This document shows positions 45,704-56,917 of a DNA stretch of 64,000 nt, piece by piece. Source of the DNA: Lytechinus pictus (taxonomy: Eukaryota; Echinodermata; Echinoidea; Temnopleuroida; Toxopneustidae). The position numbers and the translations under genes were made by a program. The notes beneath the pieces are model-generated. The model was given only the letters and a program-made list of their open reading frames with translations. It was not told the origin of the DNA and searched no databases. The number at the start of each line of letters is the position of its first letter. The stretch's first letter is position 1. The stretch covers positions 11,047,001 through 11,111,000 of the forward strand of contig NW_026974140.1 of NCBI RefSeq assembly GCF_037042905.1, read 5' to 3'.

Positions 45704-45984
45704 GGGCCCCGTCTTACAAAGAGTTGCGATTGATCCAATCAATCGCAACTATGGATGGCCAGTAACGTCAACATCTACTAAAAAGTACTATGCATGTTTG
45801 TTCAAAGTATTATCTAGCTATGATGTATATTCATGCATTCATTGTTTTCTTGAAAGTTCACTGTGCTTCTCTCCGGTTACAAAGGACATTGTGCAAATTT
45901 CCTGTAGAAAAAATTATGACATTGATTGATTTCCATAGAGTTACAATTGAATGGATCATTCGTAACTCTTTGTAAGACAAGGCC
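45704..45984. mobile_element. MITE in CEP135 intron 1, 281 bp
   Basis: Ends GGGCCCCGTCTTACAAAGAG and CTCTTTGTAAGACAAGGCC, with inverted arms of about 50 bp including TTGCGATTGATCCAATCAAT. No coding content. Confidence 0.8.
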
Positions 45985-46564
45985 TTTATAGTTATAATAC
46001 CCTGAAGACCCTCATTTTATAGTCTTTCAACTTAGATGTCCTGCTCCACAGATTTCCTTATTCTGAACTTGGCTTTAATTTAAACTCTGGTCCTAACTTT
46101 TTGTTTTAATTGTGTCATAAATCTCAAAGAGTAGAATTCATTCTGTTCATTCATTACTGTTTTGAATAATAGCTCTCATAGTTTTTTTCTTCATTTATGC
46201 TGAGAAAAAAAAATGATTTTAGAAACATACACTGTTATTATAATTTTAGCATTTGGAGCTTCTCTCATAATTTTACAACTGACTTAGACCATGTCTAAGA
46301 TATACTTGACTTCAAAACGGAAAAAAAATAAACGGGGGCTCCGGGCAAATTTTCCCCAGAAGTGCTTTGAGGGCCCTGGAAAATTCCCATTTACTGCAAT
46401 ATTAAAGCTTATCCAATGTTGTATGGAGCTTAAACAGTCAATAGCTGAATATCCATGCACATGATGCATTTTTATCTATGCAGTAAGTGCACATCCAATT
46501 TCAAAAGATATATTTGACCTGTGGCATCTACATCCACAAAACCTTTGACATTCATTGATTTTAG

Positions 46565-46717
46565 GCAAACAAGAGTGTAAGAGAAAAGGGGAATTGGGAG
46601 GATCAGATTGAGCCATATCGCAGCGAGAACGCAAAGCTACACCGGGAGAATAATGAGCTACACTCACAACATATCCGGCTAAAAGATGAGTTTGATGCTA
46701 GATCCAAAGACCACAAG
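46565..46717 (+). CDS. CEP135: CEP135, second coding exon
   Basis: The acceptor is TTTTAG at 46559-46564 and the donor ACAAG|GTATC after 46717. The 153 nt give 51 codons (residues 54-104), phase 0 on both sides. It reads WEDQIEPYRSENAKLHRENN then ELHSQHIRLKDEFDARSKDHK, a parallel coiled-coil segment matching vertebrate CEP135 around its EPYKLENARLSRENNEL block. This is the region reported to form the N-terminal microtubule-binding coiled coil. Confidence 0.9.
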
Positions 46718-47144
46718 GTATCGTAGTTTGATCACACAATTCAAAATATTATAGGAAATTAAGTTACAAGTAGCAGTCTTAATTAATTGGGAAGTCCCCC
46801 CATCCAGCCAAAAAGTTGATTTGAATGAAAATAGTAAATCACTCGAGCACACTGCAGACATATTACTTTTCAACAGATTTGTTTGAATATGCTCATCTTG
46901 TTAGGTATGAAAAGGATGGAACTGATTGTACAGGCAGATTGTATCACCCACTCACGAATCATTTCAATTTCTTCGTTTGATTCCTCCCTGAACATAAGGA
47001 TTGTCATTCTTGAAACTGATTTTGATCAGATGAAGATCTTGCTTATTATCAAATTGTATAATTCATATGATGTTGTATAGGTAGGCTTGATTTTGAATTT
47101 ATATTTTGATATAAATTCATATTTTGACTTCTTTCCATTTTCAG

Positions 47145-47304
47145 AGCACGATAAGGAAACTTGAGCATGAGAATGCAGATCTGCGCTTTCTGAATTCACA
47201 GTATGTCCACAAAGTCCGAGCAATTGAGAAGGAATGCAAGGCAAAGAATGATCGTATAGGTGACCTCCAAGAGAAAAATTTCCATGCTGTGGTTCAAACT
47301 CCAG
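47145..47304 (+). CDS. CEP135: CEP135, third coding exon
   Basis: The acceptor TTTTCAG ends at 47144 and the donor CCAG|GTATTC follows 47304. The 160 nt encode residues 105-157 plus one base. It reads STIRKLEHENADLRFLNSQY then VHKVRAIEKECKAKNDRIGD and LQEKNFHAVVQTP, very close to the vertebrate NQYAHK...KESKAKNERI...LQEKNLHAVVQTPGG block. The open frame past 47304 is intron. Confidence 0.92.
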
Positions 47305-47982
47305 GTATTCTTTCATGTTGCTTGTGGCTTCAAAAATGGTTGACTCAATACTCTTGTCATACTTGGGTAATGTTATACACAGTAAAGTATTGGATATAAG
47401 GGCTGATTTTATGCTTGATTACATACATGTAGAGACCCAAATTGTGAAATGTTTTTCTTTTGCATTTCAACATTTTTAATACCATATTTCAGTAGAGCAT
47501 GGTGAAATACCTCCAAAATTGCAATTTGGTGGAAATCAGTGCATGGAGCTCCAGGATATGAACTCATGAATACATAATTGCCCCTCTAAAATCAATGTAT
47601 AATTGGCCTAGTTCTAAATGTCATACCATACCAGTCCAATAATGCGTACACTTTGTATGGGGCTGAATGATGGTCATATCTTGGGCCTCCATAGGGACCA
47701 GTTCCCACCTAATTTGGGTTGTGGGTGTTATTCATCATGTCCCACCAAATGGTATAAAAAATACAAGTTTGCTCAAAACAAATTCATAGACCCTTCGATG
47801 ATCTTGAATCTGTACGAAAATCTCCACCTTCAGGAAATCGTAGGATAGGCAGGATATCATTGCCCTATGGTGATCGTAGACCTGATGTTAATAGGAAATT
47901 AAATACATGCATTACATGATAGTGGTGCAATCGGGAGAATAGAATTTTAACTTGAATTCCTCTGTTTTTTTTTTTTACCAAG

Positions 47983-48212
47983 GTGGCCGCAAGAAGAACA
48001 TTCCATTTAGAAGGCAACGTATGGATATTGATTGCTCTGTCCCTCCGGCCGATTTCTACCCCACCACCCCTTCTCCCGGAGTGGATGATCCCTATGTTGC
48101 TGACCTTATTCACGTTGCTGATGAGAAGCTTGATATAATGCAGAGAGAGGTTGATGGTATGAGGGACCAACATGAAGCAGACCAAAGAGCAATTAAGAGC
48201 CTTAGGAAACAG
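47983..48212 (+). CDS. CEP135: CEP135, fourth coding exon
   Basis: The acceptor CCAAG ends at 47982, after a long T-run, and the donor CAG|GTGAGT follows 48212. The 230 nt complete the Gly codon and encode residues 158-234, phase 0 at the end. It reads GGRKKNIPFRRQRMDIDCSV, then DDPYVADLIHVADEKLDIMQ and REVDGMRDQHEADQRAIKSL-RKQ, matching the vertebrate FRRQRMQID...DDPYIADLLQVAD block. Further exons encoding the long C-terminal coiled coil were not recognised in the window. Confidence 0.92.
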
Positions 48213-49393
48213 GTGAGTTACATTCTTTCTTGAGTCGCCTATTGCCACTACCCACCAAAGGTGTTTGCTGCAGGCATTTTGTTTTAGGGTCATTCGTCTA
48301 GTCATTTGTTCATCTACGCCTATCTCATTCTTATTCTCACATTGACATATAAACCATTCAACAAACTCAATTCAGATTTGGATCATGCATATACACATAC
48401 ATGTACGTAGGATGGGTGATGATTTCATCAGGGTTATTTTTTTTTTTTGTGGTGAGTATCAAGGTCGAGGCTCGAAGACGTCAAGACAAGTATGTACAAT
48501 GTCAGAGGTACATGTACAGTACCTGGAAATATCTCGAAATGGTTTGTACTTGCAATAATTCATTAAATCTATTAAACAAATCAGATATAAAGTAAGATTA
48601 TACATAATTCATACCCATAGAAACCCTGTTTTTGTAACAATACTTTGGTAAATTTTGGGCAATGAGTACTTGTCAGCCATGATGAACTTTCATTATCTGA
48701 CAGTTACTGTAGTAACAAGCAGATACCTTTGCTTCTCAGCCAATCAAACCAAGGGAAGTTGTCTGATCTGACGACTGGTCTGATGACAAATTTATGTTGA
48801 TGAAATGCTCCCATGGTTATGTAAAGTGTTCAGACTTCAAAATTAATGTACCAAAACACAAATATTTTACTCTAATTTCAAATCATGATTTTTGAGAGAG
48901 CTGGATGAGAAGATTAACAGAAAAACAGTTTAATCTGTTCTGAAGTTTAGCTATGAATTTGTTTTTATTATTTGTATGGATTGTCATTGTGCAGGGGAAA
49001 AAGAAAGCCTCGTTCTAAATGTACGTACATTGCCTTTTTCATGAAGCAATCGCTTGGCACTTGTTTATCATGCAAATGTAACATCTAGTTCTGTGCAAAA
49101 ATTATGTGCTCAGTGGGGAGGTCAAAATGCATTTATTTCAATTCAGTTTTAGTTTGTGACTTGAATATATCATCCTGCTAAAAAGACCACTTCTGTGAGC
49201 CAATCACAGTTGAATTCTTTGATAGTGATGCACATTGCACTCTGCATGGTTTAATAATTGACTACCATATTTCATTATTTTTTAATTGGTGATTTTTTTT
49301 TTACCTGATTGCTAAGAAAGCATGAATGCATGTAAGCAAGCAACCAGAGGACCAATGGCTTAAAGTCCTCTTTGAATGACCTGGTACTGAGGA
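48213..49393. other. CEP135 intron or downstream sequence
   Basis: Searched by eye for the next CEP135 block (REREIERL-like) in all + frames; none found. The stretch 48660-48810 has GACAGTTACTGTAGTAACA and GATGAAATGCTCCC, resembling a decayed copy of the 43776-43944 MITE. Confidence 0.5.
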
Positions 49394-49987
49394 TTAAAGG
49401 AGAATGAAACCTTTGGATCAAGATAGCTTGTGTGAAAACAGAAAAATTCAAGAGACAGATCAACGAAAGTTTGAGAAAAATCGGACAAATAATGAGAAAG
49501 TTACGAGCATTTGAATATTGCAATCGCTAATGCCATGAAGATTCTCCCATTGGCAATGCAACAAAGATGTGTGATGTCACATGTGAACAACTTTCCCTTT
49601 GATGGACCATAAACTACCACCAAAATGTTCCTTTTTGCTCTTTCTTATGGTGATACAAACTCTTTATCCACGATGTATTCTTTAAAAATCTGTTTACATG
49701 CCCTCCTATAAAAAGAATACATGATCTACTTGTAGATGTGATAAAAGAGGCAGTTTAAGTGAAAAATATACTAAAGTAATGGGGAGAGTTGTTAAAAAGT
49801 GACATCACACACATATATGTCGCATTGCCAATATGAGGATCTCCATAGCATTAGTGATCACAATATTCAAATGCTCATAACTTTCTCATTATTTGTCTGA
49901 TTTTTCTCAAACTTTTGTAGATCTGTTTCTTTGATTTTTCTGTTTTCATACAAGCTATCTTGTTCCAAAGGTTTCATTCACCTTTAA
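49394..49987. mobile_element. TTAA-flanked element (AGGAGAATGAAACC family), older copy
   Basis: The element 49398-49983 (586 bp) begins AGGAGAATGAAACCTTTGGA and ends AAAGGTTTCATTCACCT, flanked by TTAA at 49394-49397 and 49984-49987. The arms carry TGAGAAAGTTACGAGCATTT-type sequence and its complement. More diverged than the copy at 53739. Confidence 0.8.
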
Positions 49988-50013
49988 ATTCCCTTACCAA
50001 AGGGCACTAGCAC

Positions 50014-50086
50014 ACCAAGTGGGAATCAAATCCGGGTCACTGGAATACGAATCCCCCGCTCTACCGACTGAGCTTTGTAATTTCTA
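50014..50086 (-). repeat. tRNA-Thr-like SINE head (- strand)
   Basis: On the - strand AGCTCAGTCGGTAGAGCGGG is a good A box; GGATTTGATTCCC is a B-box variant at the right distance. The loop between reads TTCGTAT, with CGT at the anticodon position (threonine). The stems are imperfect and the acceptor ends do not pair, so it is a SINE head or decayed tRNA. Confidence 0.5.
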
Positions 50087-50512
50087 TATCATCCATCATA
50101 TCTTTAAAAAAATTTCATTTGTCAGTTTATATCAAGAAAGTCTTCTCTTTAATAATTTGAGAGCCTGAGATTGTAAGAAAGTTTCCATGGGAGTAGGAGG
50201 TCTACTCTTAATAATTTGACAGCCTGAGATTGTTTGAAAGTTTCCATGGAAGTACATGTAGGAGGTCAATTCTCCTGTCAACCAGTGGTGTTTTCCTGAT
50301 AAGTTGGCCCTCTGGAAAAGCTCTCCTCTCAGAAAATTGTCTGTCATGTGGAGGGAGGGGAGCCATGTTCTCAGGAAGTTCTTTGGTGGAAATAAGTTTT
50401 CCTCTCACAGGAGTAATTAGTTCTGAAGCTATTCATGATTTATGTAACAGTTTAGATGAATGTACATATATACGCGCAAGTAAAATAAGTATGATTGTAC
50501 TCGTGCTACATG

Positions 50513-50742
50513 TACACTGTAAAATATATTGGGTAAAATTTTAATCAGCACGAGGGTAATTATGTGTCCAATCAATTTGGAGCAGTATTTTACCCTATAC
50601 GGGAAGCAAGATTAAAAAATAAGCAGCAATTACTTTAGAATGGGCAAATTTTCATCATGTTGGATGAATAAAAATGCCCAATGTTGGTCGGACACATAAT
50701 TACCCTCATGGAGCATTTTTACCCAATATTTTTAAGAGTGTA
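50513..50742. mobile_element. MITE with TTGGGTAAAA ends, copy 1
   Basis: Left TACACTGTAAAATATATTGG, GTAAAATTTT; right TTTTTACCCAATATTTTTAA, GAGTGTA. The inner arms share GAGGGTAATTATGTGTCC and its inverse. A second copy is at 59061-59308. Confidence 0.8.
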
Positions 50743-50802
50743 CATGTAGGGCCTATGTCTGTATAAACATGTCATATCACATAAGTTTTCTTTGTTTTTC
50801 AG

Positions 50803-50877
50803 CAAAATATGTTGACAAGTTCAGTAATGTCTATTCAAATTTTGTCCTCCAAGACCAAGAATAAAAAAGAAGATTGA
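50803..50877 (+). CDS. Candidate alternative terminal exon of CEP135
   Basis: A strong acceptor (TTTTCTTTGTTTTTCAG, ending 50802) is followed by 24 codons in the phase left by the 48212 donor, QNMLTSSVMSIQILSSKTKN then KKED, and a TGA at 50875-50877. An AATAAA follows at 51253-51258, which would give a 3' untranslated region of about 400 nt. Joined to exon four it would yield a protein of about 258 residues. This peptide has no CEP135 similarity, so the claim rests on splice signals and phase only. Confidence 0.3.
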   Translation, partial: QNMLTSSVMSIQILSSKTKNKKED

Positions 50878-51027
50878 TCACTGATTTCATGTGTAAGATT
50901 TTTGCTGCGACTTATTTTGTTATCAAGGGAACATACATGAAATAAGGTAACTCTGCCTTAGAAGTAATTTCTTTTAGGAACACAGAAATATGTTTGACTT
51001 ACAGGACATATATGTTTTGAATAATCT

Positions 51028-51160
51028 GGGGCCCGTAACACAAAGCTTAGCAATGATCATAGAACATTTTTCTATGATTGATTGCATTGACTGCAATGTG
51101 CAATCAATCATGAAAATCAAGCGTACAATTAATCGCTAACCTTTGTGTTACGGCACCCAG
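51028..51160. mobile_element. MITE, about 133 bp
   Basis: Ends GGGGCCCGTAACACAAAGCT and CCTTTGTGTTACGGCACCC; inner arms CAATGATCATAG and CAATCAATCATG. No coding content. Confidence 0.7.
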
Positions 51161-51614
51161 GTCTAAAAATGGCTTGACTTTCGTCATTATTTGACTTATG
51201 ACAAGTTTACTTACATGTAGGCAGAGTTACCTGTAACTACATGATTTTGTGTAATAAAATAAGAAAAGGAAAGTGGTGACAGGACTTCATCTGCCCCCTA
51301 TTGCATATTCATGACATCATGCATATTAATGTTTTCACAATTACAATTTTGCTTAACTTTTAAAATTCAATAACTTTGTTATTTGTTATAAGATTTTTTA
51401 ATGATTTTTTTTTGCATTTCACTTGGTGAAGAATTATTTTCAGCCAGTAGTACCCCTTCATGATTCAAAATGTAATTTATGATCGTACCAAGACTAGCTG
51501 ATATGCATAACAAGATTTGGTGTCTCAATTTGACCATTAACATCACCATTGATGTCTTGTCTTGCCCATTGTCTGTCTAGTTGAGTTTTGAACCCTGGAC
51601 TTCAGCTTAGGAGT
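51161..51614. other. Intronic or intergenic, nothing recognised
   Basis: Holds the AATAAA at 51253 noted for the candidate terminal exon. Otherwise unremarkable AT-rich sequence. Confidence 0.4.
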
Positions 51615-51850
51615 CTTATGGGGCGTTGCAAGAAAGTTACGTTGCAATTGATTGCAAATCGACTGCAACTTTGCAGCCGATCCCGATTGACTGCAACTAG
51701 CAATCAATCGCCAATTTGCGTTGCAAGAAAACAGCTTGCGATTGAACGCAAGTTGCAGCTGATTTGCAGCTGTAAACAGGGTCTGCAGCACAAGACTAGC
51801 CGAAAAAGCAAAATATTGGCTTGCAACAATCTTGAACCTGGAAGAGAGTA
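51615..51850. mobile_element. TIR-element end, GGGGCGTTGCAAGAAAG type
   Basis: Begins TGGGGCGTTGCAAGAAAGTT followed by repeated GATTGCAAATCGACTGCAAC-type words. It matches, inverted, the end at 56640-56917. Either one end of a 5.3-kb element or a solo copy. Confidence 0.55.
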
Positions 51851-52899
51851 AGTAGAAAATATTCATTTTTCAGACAATTCTTTCTCCATTATGTATGTTT
51901 TCAGAGAATTTATATATTTTAGACCTATGCCAGGGAAAAAATTATTTTGATAAAAGTGAAAATGTATCTTTATCGCCGGTCGAAATTTCACCTTCAACAA
52001 ATTTTCTACTGCACACTTTTAATCCCAGTCCCACACTTGACTTTTTGTGTCGGTAATGCACGGTTGTATCAACAACATGCAACACGGCAGGTCATTGCCG
52101 GTGCAGTGCTGTTAAAAATCACCCTGAAGCAAGTAAATGTGTAGGCTCTAATTATGTATGAAACATCGAAAATGACCTTTAAAGATAATTTTTGTTCCTA
52201 TTGGAAATGATTTTTAAATTATATCGGTTTCAACGGCGAATAGCCATCCAGTAAATAGAAATAAAACTAAAAGACTTAATTCCATTAATTTACCTTCTAT
52301 TTTTTTTTCCACAAGAAAAAAAAATCCTCTCCATTTGTCTCTTATTCTTAAGAGTCTGTCTAACGTTAACCTCCCTTTTAGGACTTTCCTTGGCCTGGCC
52401 TGGGATAAAGTGAAAATATTGCTGTTTCGACTTTTGTCTTTGGAGGATTTAAAAAAAAATTATTATTATTATTTTTTTTTATTTAGGCCTAGCCCCCTAT
52501 TTCATTTTATTTATTTATTATTATTATTATTATTTTTTTTTTTGGGGGGGGGTTCTCCAGACTCCACATATCTCGCCAGACAAGAAAAAAAAGGAAAAAA
52601 GTATAGGGCCAGGGGTCTACATGTATTGGGCTACTTTTCAGAATCTATTGGCCACATCTGCCTCATTCTTGGGGAAGTTTTAACATTGAATAGGGAGTTG
52701 CCCGCCCGGGGCTCTTTTTAAAATTTCTTACGGGCAGATTGCACAAGTCAAGAAGTTCTTTGCAAGGGCAGTCTATTTGTGTCCTTGATATGTAATGATG
52801 TGCCGTATGAGTCACATTTTTAATATCCATCACATATAAATATAAAAAGATATACATGTAAGCCTAAATACATCTATTTTTTAGATTCAATATGTACGT
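51851..52899. other. Intergenic, low-complexity stretches
   Basis: ATT-runs and a G-run at 52455-52552; no gene recognised. Confidence 0.4.
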
Positions 52900-53344
52900 A
52901 TACTATGCGGGGGGGGGGGGGAGGTACTTAGATTTGGTTTGGACAAAGGTGTGCGGCTGAATGTTTGAAACCCGTACCCATATTTACAGGTCATTTTGGC
53001 TAAAAAGGTACCCATTATTGGGGATTCAATGCAGGGGAGGATCCAGGATTTCCAAAAGGGGGGGGGGCACATTTTTGCCTGGAAAACTTGACAAAAAAAA
53101 AAGAAAAAGGTTATCGCCCAAAATGTAAGGTAATTTTGTATTTGCACCTAAGACATTGGAGTAGAATATGGACCCATGTTTAAGGCCAGTATCTAAAAAT
53201 TGGGCCATGTTTAGGGATTTTCCAGCACAAATCCATACCCCATGTTTAGGGATTTCTTCAAAAAAGGCGACCCATTCCAGCGGCACATCCCCATATGCAT
53301 TATTTCGTGAGTAACCCCCCCCCCCCCCCCCCCGGGCTACTATG
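52900..53344. mobile_element. G/C-homopolymer-ended element with near-perfect 8-bp duplication
   Basis: The element 52908-53336 (429 bp) opens with a long G run and closes with a long C run plus GGG. Flanks ATACTATG (52900-52907) and CTACTATG (53337-53344) match at 7 of 8. Inside, near 53035, a GGGGAGGATCCAGGATTTCC sequence and another G run suggest a nested second element start. Confidence 0.7.
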
Positions 53345-53734
53345 TAACTGACTCTAGTCTTAACTTGATTTTTATGCAAGCACATGAGGTGCTATATAGA
53401 TGACAGATTTTTTTTTCACTTTAAATTATTTAATGGATGATTACAATGCTTTTCCAGGTGCTTACAGTAAAATGGTGTCTCATATGGTGCATCATTATTA
53501 ATATTGAATGCATAATCATGATTTTTTTTTTTACATCCTTTTACATCAAGCACAATACTCGGGGGGGGGGGGGGGCATATGGTCCCCCTTGACATTTTCA
53601 GAATAAATCTGCCACTCAAAATTGTATTACTGCACCATTGACTGACGTTTTACTTTCAAGTCTCACACAACTTTTGAGACCAAATTTGCAATTCCCAGGT
53701 ACAGGGTCAGGAAATTTTGCAACATTGTGTTTGT
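53345..53734. other. Nothing recognised
   Basis: Has a G-run at 53560-53574 and T-runs; no gene. Confidence 0.4.
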
Positions 53735-54326
53735 TTAAAGGAGAATGAAACCCTTGAAACCAGCTGAATCCATATCAAAGAGAAAAATCAAAGAAACATA
53801 TTGTTGAAAGTTTGAGGAAGATTGAATGAATAATAAGAAAGTTATGAGCATTTGAATATTGAGATCACTAATGCCATGTAGATCCTCCCATTGGCAATGC
53901 GACCAAGATATGTGATGTCACACACGTACAACTCCCTCATTACTTTAGTACTTATTTCACTTATATTCTCACTTTTATAGAGTCTATCACAAGGTGAGAT
54001 GTTCTCTTTATGAGAGGACAAGTACAGAGGTTTCACAATATTATATCATTGATGAATCGTTTGTCATATGATTAGAATGAGCAAAAAGAGATGTTTTGGG
54101 GTATATTTTCAGTGTCCAAAAGGGGAGAGTTGTTCATCTGTGACATCATAGATCTTGGTCGCATTGCCAATGGGAGGATCTCCATAGCATTAGTGATCTC
54201 AACATTCAAACGCTCATAACTCTTCTATTGCTAGTCCTATTTTACTCAAACTTTTGTTGATCTTATTCTTTGATTTTTCTGCTTTCACAAAAGCTAACTT
54301 GCTCCAAGAGTTTCATTCTCCTTTAA
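53735..54326. mobile_element. TTAA-flanked element, AGGAGAATGAAACC family, full copy
   Basis: The element 53739-54322 (584 bp) begins AGGAGAATGAAACCCTTGAA and ends CAAGAGTTTCATTCTCCT, flanked by TTAA at 53735-53738 and 54323-54326. Both arms contain the GCATTGCCAATGGGAGGATC block in opposite orientation. The first half is almost identical to 63281-63670. No transposase. Confidence 0.88.
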
Positions 54327-54810
54327 GTACATGTCAGACAAAAACATGATTACATGTAAAAAGTCAATATTCATAATTTTTTTATTGACAATAGAAATTT
54401 AATGTCACTGATGAACTTTGTCTTGAAAATAACAATTAAAAGAAATACATTTAAGAAGTTAAGAAAAAATATTTTAAAAAAAACATGAAAGGAATTTATT
54501 TTTATACCAGATTTTTTAAAGTAAAGTTGTTAGGAATGCTCTAGAAAGGAATATGTACACCAAAGTTTAGCATTCTATTACGAGCTTTTTTTAGTAAATT
54601 AAAGCGAAAGGTATGATTTCATAATTTTTTTAATTGCACCGCCCATGGATGAGGAACCATAGTGCCCCTCCCCAGGCCAGAAGCGACTTTAATCAAAACA
54701 CCCTGGGACTACTATAATGATTAACACCCTGGCAACTGAGCTTAACTTGTATATTAATTTCATGAACATGTTTTATCTCTTTGCTTTTTGCTTTTAATTG
54801 CTTACTACAG
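54327..54810. other. Nothing recognised
   Basis: AT-rich sequence up to the candidate acceptor at 54809-54810. Confidence 0.4.
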
Positions 54811-54927
54811 TTATGATGCCAAAGAAGTCTGGAATAAACAAGAAACCTCCAAACCACCATAACTGTGTCTGCTACAATGTGTGTTCTTGCAACCAGCTGA
54901 TTGATTCATTTTATCAACTCTCAAATG
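54811..54927 (+). CDS. Candidate small exon, unidentified
   Basis: Follows an acceptor-like TTACTACAG and ends at AATG|GTAGG. From ATG at 54813 it reads MMPKKSGINKKPPNHHNCVC, then YNVCSCNQLIDSFYQLSN. An acceptor-like tract ending in ACAG at 55486 would add one Gly and a stop, giving a 39-residue product with AATAAA at 55826-55831. Alternatively, spliced to CEP135 exon four it would add one Leu and a stop. No homology known to me; it may be chance. Confidence 0.18.
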
Positions 54928-56639
54928 GTAGGTTACATGTAAACTGTATTATTAATAATTCACCATGATCGTAATGCGGATGGGGGTAAAATCTGAACAC
55001 ATTAACCCAAGGATAATGCAAAATGAAAAAGGCAAATACAAATCTCTATCTTGACTTGGACTTCTCAGCAATGAAGACACCCCCATTGATGGGGGGGGGG
55101 GAGGGGGTGGTTGTTGTGCTCATCCAATGTGTACTGTATGAAATTGTGAATTTTGCTTTCATTGATTTAATTTATTGCATATTTTAATTTCCATGATTCA
55201 TTTATTTGGGGAAAAACAATCAGTTTTCACACTTTTAGATTACATCATGGCAAATTGCCAATTATTATGGTCTCAGGAGTAAGCCACTATCCCTCTATCA
55301 TATCATCTTGTCGTTGCAAACAACGCCCTTACCAGCAGGCATAGGGGCATTTCTGCACTGATGGGGTGCACAAAAATGTTTTGCTAAGGGCGTTCTTGCA
55401 CTGAAAGGACAAAATTTGAACTAACCAAAGCTATGTATGGTTATGGGCTTGCATTATTTCCTATATTATTATTTTTTTATGAACAGGTTGATTATCAGAA
55501 CTGAATTCAGAGCTGCTCCTGTCTGTAGTAACATCTTATTAGAGTGGACTTCAGAATGAGGGTGTTGCTGGTTTAAAAACTTCACTCCATGGAGCTCTCC
55601 AAAGTCATCTCAAATTAGACTGCTTCTGGAAACCAAATTTGTTCCTTCAAGCAGAGAAGCTTGTGGCTTTCCTGACTGGACTTCTATGGATTCTTCTTGC
55701 CAACATTAAGGACTGTGGGCTGACATTCAGTGGTAAAACACTTGATGAAGATGATATGAATTTTTATTTGATATAAATGAATCTCAGAAGTAATTCCTCA
55801 GGAGTAAGAAACAATGAAAATTAAAAATAAAAGGTCAATCAATAATGAATGTCTTGAGCAGTGTTCTTTTTGTGCATAGATCAATGGATCTTTTCATTTC
55901 CAAGCAGGGATGTAGTCAATGCTGACCTCGAGACAACATTTTGCTGGCCTTGGTCCGAGTCACTGTACAGAATCTATGGGAAGTTCTCTCAAGCTGCCTC
56001 ATGACTCGGAAGAATCAGCCTCGACCTCATCCCTGTATGCAAGTGTGATATATATCTACCATGCAATCTCATGATTAAAGAGAGAGAAACAAGAGAGCTT
56101 CAGATTTTGAAGTGTAGCAATCTCCTGAAATGTATGTTTTATTTGAAAATCAAACTAAAATAACTTAATTGGGCATGTTATTCATTATGATATTTATGAA
56201 TGAAAGCATTGAAGCAATTTGGTGCTCTTGCAAAACAAATTCTGAGTTGTATTTACTGCAAACCCTCAGAAATATTGATAAACATTTGCCAGTGCATGAA
56301 GTGTTTTAATGAAGAGTGGCTTTTTTGTGCCTATGGAGAATTGATATTTCTTCAATATTTTTTTATACAAATTATTTCAGAAATCACAATTTGAATATTC
56401 CATGACCTCTGATAACAAGAGCAGAATATTTTTGGTGATTAATTGACACACTTTAAAATGATATTAGGAGAGAATGTAGTGAAATTGTGTGAAAATAATG
56501 GCATAATTGCTGAAGAGGCCTATAAGATTGAAAATAACATTATTTCAAGTTTTTCTTGAAAAAAACCCATGGAAAATTGAAAATGGCATAATTTACACAA
56601 TTTTTCAAAACAAAATACAAAAAGAAAATTTTTGCAGAA
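54928..56639. other. Intergenic; possible 3' exon and a small foldback
   Basis: The stretch 55487-55831 is unusually mixed in composition and may be exonic untranslated sequence. A short foldback lies at 55315-55400 (AACGCCCTTACCAGC against GCTAAGGGCGTT). A G-run is at 55090-55100. No recognisable protein. Confidence 0.35.
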
Positions 56640-56917
56640 TTTTTAGTACACAAGCCTATGGACAATCAATTGAACGTAAATCAAACGCAAATTTTGCGCA
56701 TCCTCCAAAATCTCACATAAGTTACGTTCGATTTGCAATCAATTGCAAAGCTTGCGCTTGATCTACGTTCAATTGATCAAACGCAACTTCTTCTTGCAAC
56801 AGGATTGAACGTAACTTGCGTTCAATTGCAGATTTGCGTTTAATCGGAGGACTTACGCTCAATTTTGGGAGTTGCGTTCGATTTGCGTTCAATCGCAAGT
56901 TTCTTGCAACACCCCAA
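56640..56917. mobile_element. TIR-element end, complement of the 51615 type
   Basis: Ends GCGTTCAATCGCAAGTTTCT then TGCAACACCCCA. Internally it has many TTGCGTTCAATTGC words. It is inverted relative to 51615-51850. Confidence 0.55.

Noticed and set aside
48401..48595. VEARRRQDKYVQ-containing frame as the next CEP135 exon
   Set aside because: It does not match the expected CEP135 block and lacks a convincing acceptor in phase.
50014..50086. Functional tRNA-Thr gene
   Set aside because: No paired acceptor ends and imperfect stems; better explained as a SINE head.
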